Assembly (NCBI GenBank): GCA_008694505.1
Contig: VZDJ01000101.1
Location: forward strand, 1,019,689 to 1,083,688
Origin: Cyanoderma ruficeps
Taxonomy: Eukaryota > Chordata > Aves > Passeriformes > Timaliidae
DNA length: 64,000 nt
Direction of reading: 5' to 3'
Shown: piece after piece, positions 59,591-64,000 of the stretch
Layout: every line of letters begins with the position of its first letter
Position numbering within the stretch: position 1 is the stretch's first letter
Program-made: the position numbers and the translations under genes
Notes under the pieces: generated by a model
The model's input: the letters and a program-made list of their open reading frames with translations, nothing else
Databases searched by the model: none
Told to the model about the DNA's origin: nothing

Positions 59591-60300
59591 AATCACAGAA
59601 TCATAGCATGGCCGATGTAGGAAGGCAGCCCTGGAGATCAGCTAATCCAATCCCTCTCTTCAAGCAAGGTCACCTAGAGCAAGTTGCTAATAGCCAGCCA
59701 TGTCCAGACATATTTTTAATATGTCCTAGGATGAAGGCTCCAGAATATGTTTTGGCAATACCTTCCAGCATTTGCCCAGACTTTCAGTTTAAAAAGTTAT
59801 AAAAATTCCTGTACTTCAGTTTTTACACATTGCCTCTTGTCCCATCAATGGCTGCCACTAAGAGGAGTCTGGTTCTTTACTCCCCACCATCACTCCATCA
59901 CACCATGAGGTCCTTCCAGAGCTGTCTCTTCTCCAGGATGAATAGTCCCTGTTTTCTCAGCCTTTCCTCATGGCAGAGATGTTTCAACCCTTTCAGAAGT
60001 GTAATGGTCCTTTGCTGGGCTCTCTTCTGTATGTCCATGTCTCTCCTGTACTGAGAAGCCCAGAACTGGGCGCAATACTCCAGGTGAGTCTCACCAGTTC
60101 TGAGCAGAAGGGAAGGATTACCTCCATCACCTGCTGGCAATGACCCAGCACAGCCCAGGAGGCTGTTTGGCATGAGACTGCACTGCTGTCAAGTGATCAC
60201 CTCAGGGACTGACAGAACCCCCAGACCCTTTATGCAAAGATTCTTTACAGATGGAAATCTGACATAGCTCCTTTACAGCTCTGTCATTTAGGCAGACACT
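59591..60300 (-). mobile_element. CR1 LINE 3' portion (longest copy)
   Basis: The copy starts at its 3' tail (AATCACAGAATCATAGCATGG) and includes the CR1 tracks GGTCACCTAGAGCAAGTTGC, GGCCTTTCCTCATGG-type, CAGAACTGGGCGCAATACTC and CAGGTGAGTCTCACC. It fades near 60300. The minus frame 59898-60173 encodes a recognisable C-terminal ORF2 piece with HLEYCAQFWASQYRRD, RAQQRTITLLKGLKHL and ERLRKQGLFILEKRQL, as in bird CR1 reverse transcriptase. It is 5'-truncated with interruptions. It is a third subfamily compared with 502/8961 and 1428. Confidence 0.93.
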
Positions 60301-62480
60301 TATGTGAAAGTGTCTTCTTGTCTCCTATACTCACCCTTACATTTATAAGATTAGCTTGACCAGGGTGGCTTCCTTTAGTGCACTTTCTTCTGGAAAAAAG
60401 TATGGAAAAATCCCTAAATTTCCTTGTTGATTCTTCACTGGGTAGTTAAATAGACAAATATTTTAGAAAAAGGGGGATATCCATAGTAGGACCAGTAATA
60501 AAGCTATGACAAAATCTATTGGTAACTTAAAAGTAGAAGTTACTAATTAAGCAAGAAGGTAAGGATGAAAGTGTGTCCAACTCATCACACATCATTATAG
60601 GAAACTGCACAGCACATGTTTAAGCTCTTTGTTGCATTGTATCCTGTCATTTCATGTAGTATAACTAAAGCTGTGTCAGTTCATGCTTCATGTTATTTCT
60701 ATGAATCTTCCCGGTACAATTTTTATTCTGTTAGTAGATGGAGTTTGTTGAAGTGGGATTTTTTTGTTGTTGTTTAGCAGGATGATGTGAAATTTCTTTT
60801 CTTAAATTTTCTGCCTAATATTTTAATTTGATTTATGTCTTGCCCAATTATTATATTATATGTAACTATATTTTCGTTCTTCCTTCTTGTTCTTCTGAAA
60901 TTCCTTAAATTAACCAAATAAGGGTTTTTATGTTCTTACATCAGTTTTATTTCCTTTCTAGGGGAAAAGAAATATGCTTCCATTTTCTGTAAATAGAATT
61001 TATGAAGAAACTTATTTAGTTTCAGTTGAGTAATTTTACAAATTCACGTTAGCTACTTTTTCTGTTGATATTTTAACTCATTCATACTTTTTACTTTCCT
61101 ACGCTTCCTCCCCCTCTTTTGGAAAGATTATTTAAAGTTTTCAGACTTCCTGCATATGGAATGAACTACTCTAAATGTCCTGGTTTTGATAGGTCTTCCT
61201 TAGGTAATTCTTGAAGAAGAGATTAAGGAGCTCATACCACTTGCTTGCTATCAGGCCATCTGGGAACACTTGGCTTTCTGGAAAGTACTTTTTCTTTGCA
61301 CAACAGCTCAGCATCTTCATACACTGACCAGTTCTGTCTAGAAAGCAAAATCATTCTCTATACCAAGAGGATGCAGGAGCATTTGCTCTTTCTCAAATAT
61401 GTACTGGCACGGTCTCATAAATCAAGATAGGATACTTCTTTCTCTTACAGGTTTGTAAAGCCATAGCAGCAGAGTATCCTACATTATCAATCCAGGCATA
61501 CCACATAAGAAAAGACTGATAATCTAACAACAAACAAGCAAAGAAAAGCAAAGCAGAAGAGTTCAGCATGTTTTGGGAAACTACATTGATGTATACAGTG
61601 ATTTAAAATGAATAGACACTAAATGTCTTAGAGAAGTTCCTGTGTGGGGTGGTACAGAAAAGAGTTTGGCTGCCAACCATCAGCCAAAATCAGCCCCTTC
61701 TGTTTCCAGTGGAGGATTGCAGGGAAATAGGATTCTTCTTTACTGTGCTGCATACAGTCCTGGCAGATCAGGATGTCTTTTTTCTTGGATATTTAAATCT
61801 AGATTAATTATGAGTCTGATTTTCCCTGTGTTCTCATAGAGAAGAAAGTAATTAATGACTATTAAACGGTTGTAGTGTGAAGCCTAAATTAAACAATGTC
61901 TTCCCTTCCCATGTTTAGATAAGATAGGTTATGAAAAGTTAAGCACAGATGGAATATGACAAATGCTGTCATCCAACTTCCCATTGCTTTCCTGATGGCA
62001 TGTCTTCTGAAGTAATTTCTGAGTGGTTTTTACTTTCACTTGAGAAAAAAATAAAACAACTTACCGTAACTTTTTACACAGTAAAAAAGGAGGCAGAGTT
62101 TTTTTAAATCGCTAAAAAAAAAGTAGGCATTGGCTAAGAAACTCCTCTTAGTAAAAGGAAGAATAGAGTTAAAAACTTTCAAGGCTTTCTGAATTTCAAA
62201 ATTTCACTTGGGTAGGTTGGAAACAAATTGGCTTTTTAATGAGCCTTTTGAGGAGGCTGGCAAATCAGCTGTGTGTGAATTCCAGCCTGTCAGATGCTTG
62301 CAAAGGGTTCACTTGGAGTGTTTGCAGATCACTCTTCATTACCTGAAAACAGTTCCAGAAGCCACATGGCACATATCCCAACCACTACTTTGGCCAACCA
62401 GATCACCTAATACACCTCAGTGAGTGATTGAAAACAATTCCTGCTTTCTGGAAATTGTCCATAGGAAAACAAAGGAAAGC
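60301..62480. other. Unique AT-rich DNA, no gene recognised
   Basis: The frames 61245-61430, 61642-61839 and 62208-62423 have no recognised family. Confidence 0.45.
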
Positions 62481-62498
62481 AAAAAAAAAAAAAAAAAA
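62481..62498. repeat. Poly-A run (18)
   Basis: A homopolymer after GGAAAGC. No retroposed unit is recognised upstream. Confidence 0.9.
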
Positions 62499-62777
62499 TC
62501 CACAAACCCCAAACTGTGCCCCACTGTGTGTTTGCAGAAGAAAATGATACAGACAGCAAAATCTGTCCTCTCCCTCTCTGACATTTATTGCCCAAAATTG
62601 CAGACATGCTTGCAGGGCAGATCATTGATAATTCTACCCTATTGGGAAAACTCTTTATTTTTTTTCTCTTTAAGTTTCATCGCATCTTTTACCATAAACA
62701 TATTACAAACCTCAGGCATGTTAGAGGATTGTCACTCTACCTGAAATATCTGATTTATCCTGTGGTAGAGATGGCCT

Positions 62778-62925
62778 TTTTTTTTTAGACAAAACCCAAT
62801 GTTGTTTTTTGCTATTTTTTTTTCCTTTTTGGGGGGAGAAGAGGGGATGGTATTTTCATTGCTTGCTTTGGGGTTTTTGGGGGGTTTTTTTAAGTTTTCA
62901 AGGTTTTGGACACTTTTTTTTTTAT
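62778..62925. repeat. T/G low-complexity tract
   Basis: Alternating poly-T and poly-G runs (TTTTTGGGGGG, TTTTTGGGGGGTTTTTT) similar in texture to the tract at 84-215. Short frames across it are artefacts. Confidence 0.75.
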
Positions 62926-63439
62926 TTTGTGAGCACTTTAGTCTGATAACAGAACTGAGCAAATCCTTGAGGACTGCCTTGAATCAGGATGACTGAGGAA
63001 CAAGATACTTAGGCTAAATTGCACCAGAGGTAAACATAACTAATGAAAATTGAGAGCATATGAACTTAGAGTTTTAATTCTAGCTGCATTACTTTTGCAA
63101 AAATTTCCATCTTTAGTGCAGATAAAGACCCAAAACTGCCTATGCCAACTGCTGAAAAAAACAATCAAATGCATTGTGTGCGTTTACAAGACTAGATCCA
63201 AGATGTGTTCACAGGGAAGCTTCTTCTTGCTGCTTTTCTTGCAAACATAGGATCTGCTAAAGTGGCTGTAGCTTCAAACCCTTCAGACAAACCCCTTCTG
63301 TCAATTTGATGGAACTGTAAGACAACACACGCTGCAATGTTTAAACAGTTACAGCTTTTGGGACTTCTTTTTACTGACTGAGCTGTGACACACCAGTGAA
63401 ATTCTCTTCCTCCTTCAGTTTCTGCCCACTCCCCTCCCC
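62926..63439. other. Unique DNA
   Basis: No feature is recognised. The frame 63050-63250 is unsupported. Confidence 0.45.
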
Positions 63440-63800
63440 CAGCTTATTGAATATGCAAGGAAAAGCTAATTGGCAGAGAGCCATTCTGGCAAGCTGCACA
63501 ATGTGTTCAGCAGTTTGTTTGATTTATACCGTTGGAAGTTGCCAAACTTTTTGTCATTTGGTTTAATATAATGTTGTGCCTTTAACATTTTTTTTCTTCC
63601 ATAAAGGATTTTTATTTTGCTCAGTAGGATTATAATTTGAAGGTATAATTAGCATCTTGTTAATTGTCGATAATTACGCGTGTCATTCACAGAGCTCTTG
63701 CAAAAGGACATGAGATTCATTTAGCAGAACTTCCTCAAGCTGGTGTTCAGAGGTCCCTAATGAGCAAAGAATAGAGCAGGAGTGGATCTAATAATATAAA
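63440..63800. promoter_or_regulatory. Candidate conserved non-coding element, homeodomain-site-rich
   Basis: The block is repeat-free and non-coding. It contains GAATATGCAAGG (POU/octamer-like ATGCAA), AAGCTAATTGGC, GGTATAATTAGC, TTGTTAATTGTCGATAATTACG and CCTAATGAGC. CpGs in TCGATAATTACGCGTG are notable for an AT-rich region. This is the strongest enhancer-like texture in the window. Conservation must be tested by alignment. Confidence 0.38.
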
Positions 63801-64000
63801 TTGAAAATATGAACACATATAAGCAATCTAAATTTAAATTCAAGACAAGACAGTGACATGAATGAGCCTCTCTGCTATCAAAAGAGATGCACAACAGTGT
63901 GAATTAGCAACCTCCGTGCTCCAAGAATTACAGAGACAAAGAAAATAGTACTCTGATGTTAAGATTCAAATCTAATTTTTCCAACTATTTGTGAAAATGT
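63801..64000. other. Unique AT-rich DNA to the window edge
   Basis: No feature is recognised. The window ends in ordinary AT-rich sequence. Confidence 0.5.

Noticed and set aside
1..64000. tRNA, rRNA, snRNA, CRISPR arrays, operons or bacterial-type signals
   Set aside because: No tRNA B-box-like structure or other RNA gene was recognised, and the sequence is clearly vertebrate nuclear DNA, so prokaryotic features do not apply.

Overview
This window looks like avian nuclear DNA from a large AT-rich region. The main evidence is CR1 LINE 3' ends of the kind found in bird genomes: tails that read as repeats of ATTCTATG on the minus strand, followed by the C-terminal reverse-transcriptase coding part. 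There is also a TG...CA solo LTR with a 6-bp target duplication, and a few very old amniote-type remnants (ancient CR1/L3-like, MIR-like). A passerine or other neoavian is plausible but cannot be proved from the sequence alone.

I found no protein-coding gene, tRNA, rRNA or recognisable exon. The open reading frames are short. The longest (189 codons, 40756-41325) has no recognisable domain, and the only frames with family resemblance are decayed CR1 ORF2 fragments (about 1592-1849, 9552-9824 and 59898-60173, all minus strand). The window is best read as intergenic 'gene desert' or the inside of a very long intron.

Layout: 0-2 kb has T/G low-complexity DNA and two CR1 fragments. 2-8.9 kb is unique sequence with two candidate non-coding elements (3.05-3.36 kb and a CpG-enriched block at 7.88-8.56 kb). 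8.96-10.04 kb is a CR1 split by a complete solo LTR. 10-21 kb is unique sequence with candidate conserved elements near 12.1 and 19.0-19.8 kb. 21.0-26.1 kb holds two GC-richer patches sharing an exact 40-bp segment, a CCCTT microsatellite and an ancient CR1 scrap. 26-40 kb is mostly featureless apart from an LTR-like element at 32.65-32.99 kb and a long poly-T. 40.5-43.7 kb has a tandem 27-bp repeat, a CR1 tip, a MIR-like remnant and a candidate conserved block. 44-59 kb is mostly unique, with a TA microsatellite and an old CR1/L3-like copy. 59.6-60.3 kb is a longer CR1. The last 0.5 kb is a homeodomain-site-rich candidate enhancer.

All recognised retroelements that can be oriented lie on the minus strand. 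This would fit an intron of a plus-strand gene, but the numbers are small. Conservation claims rest on motif content and composition only; no alignment was run.
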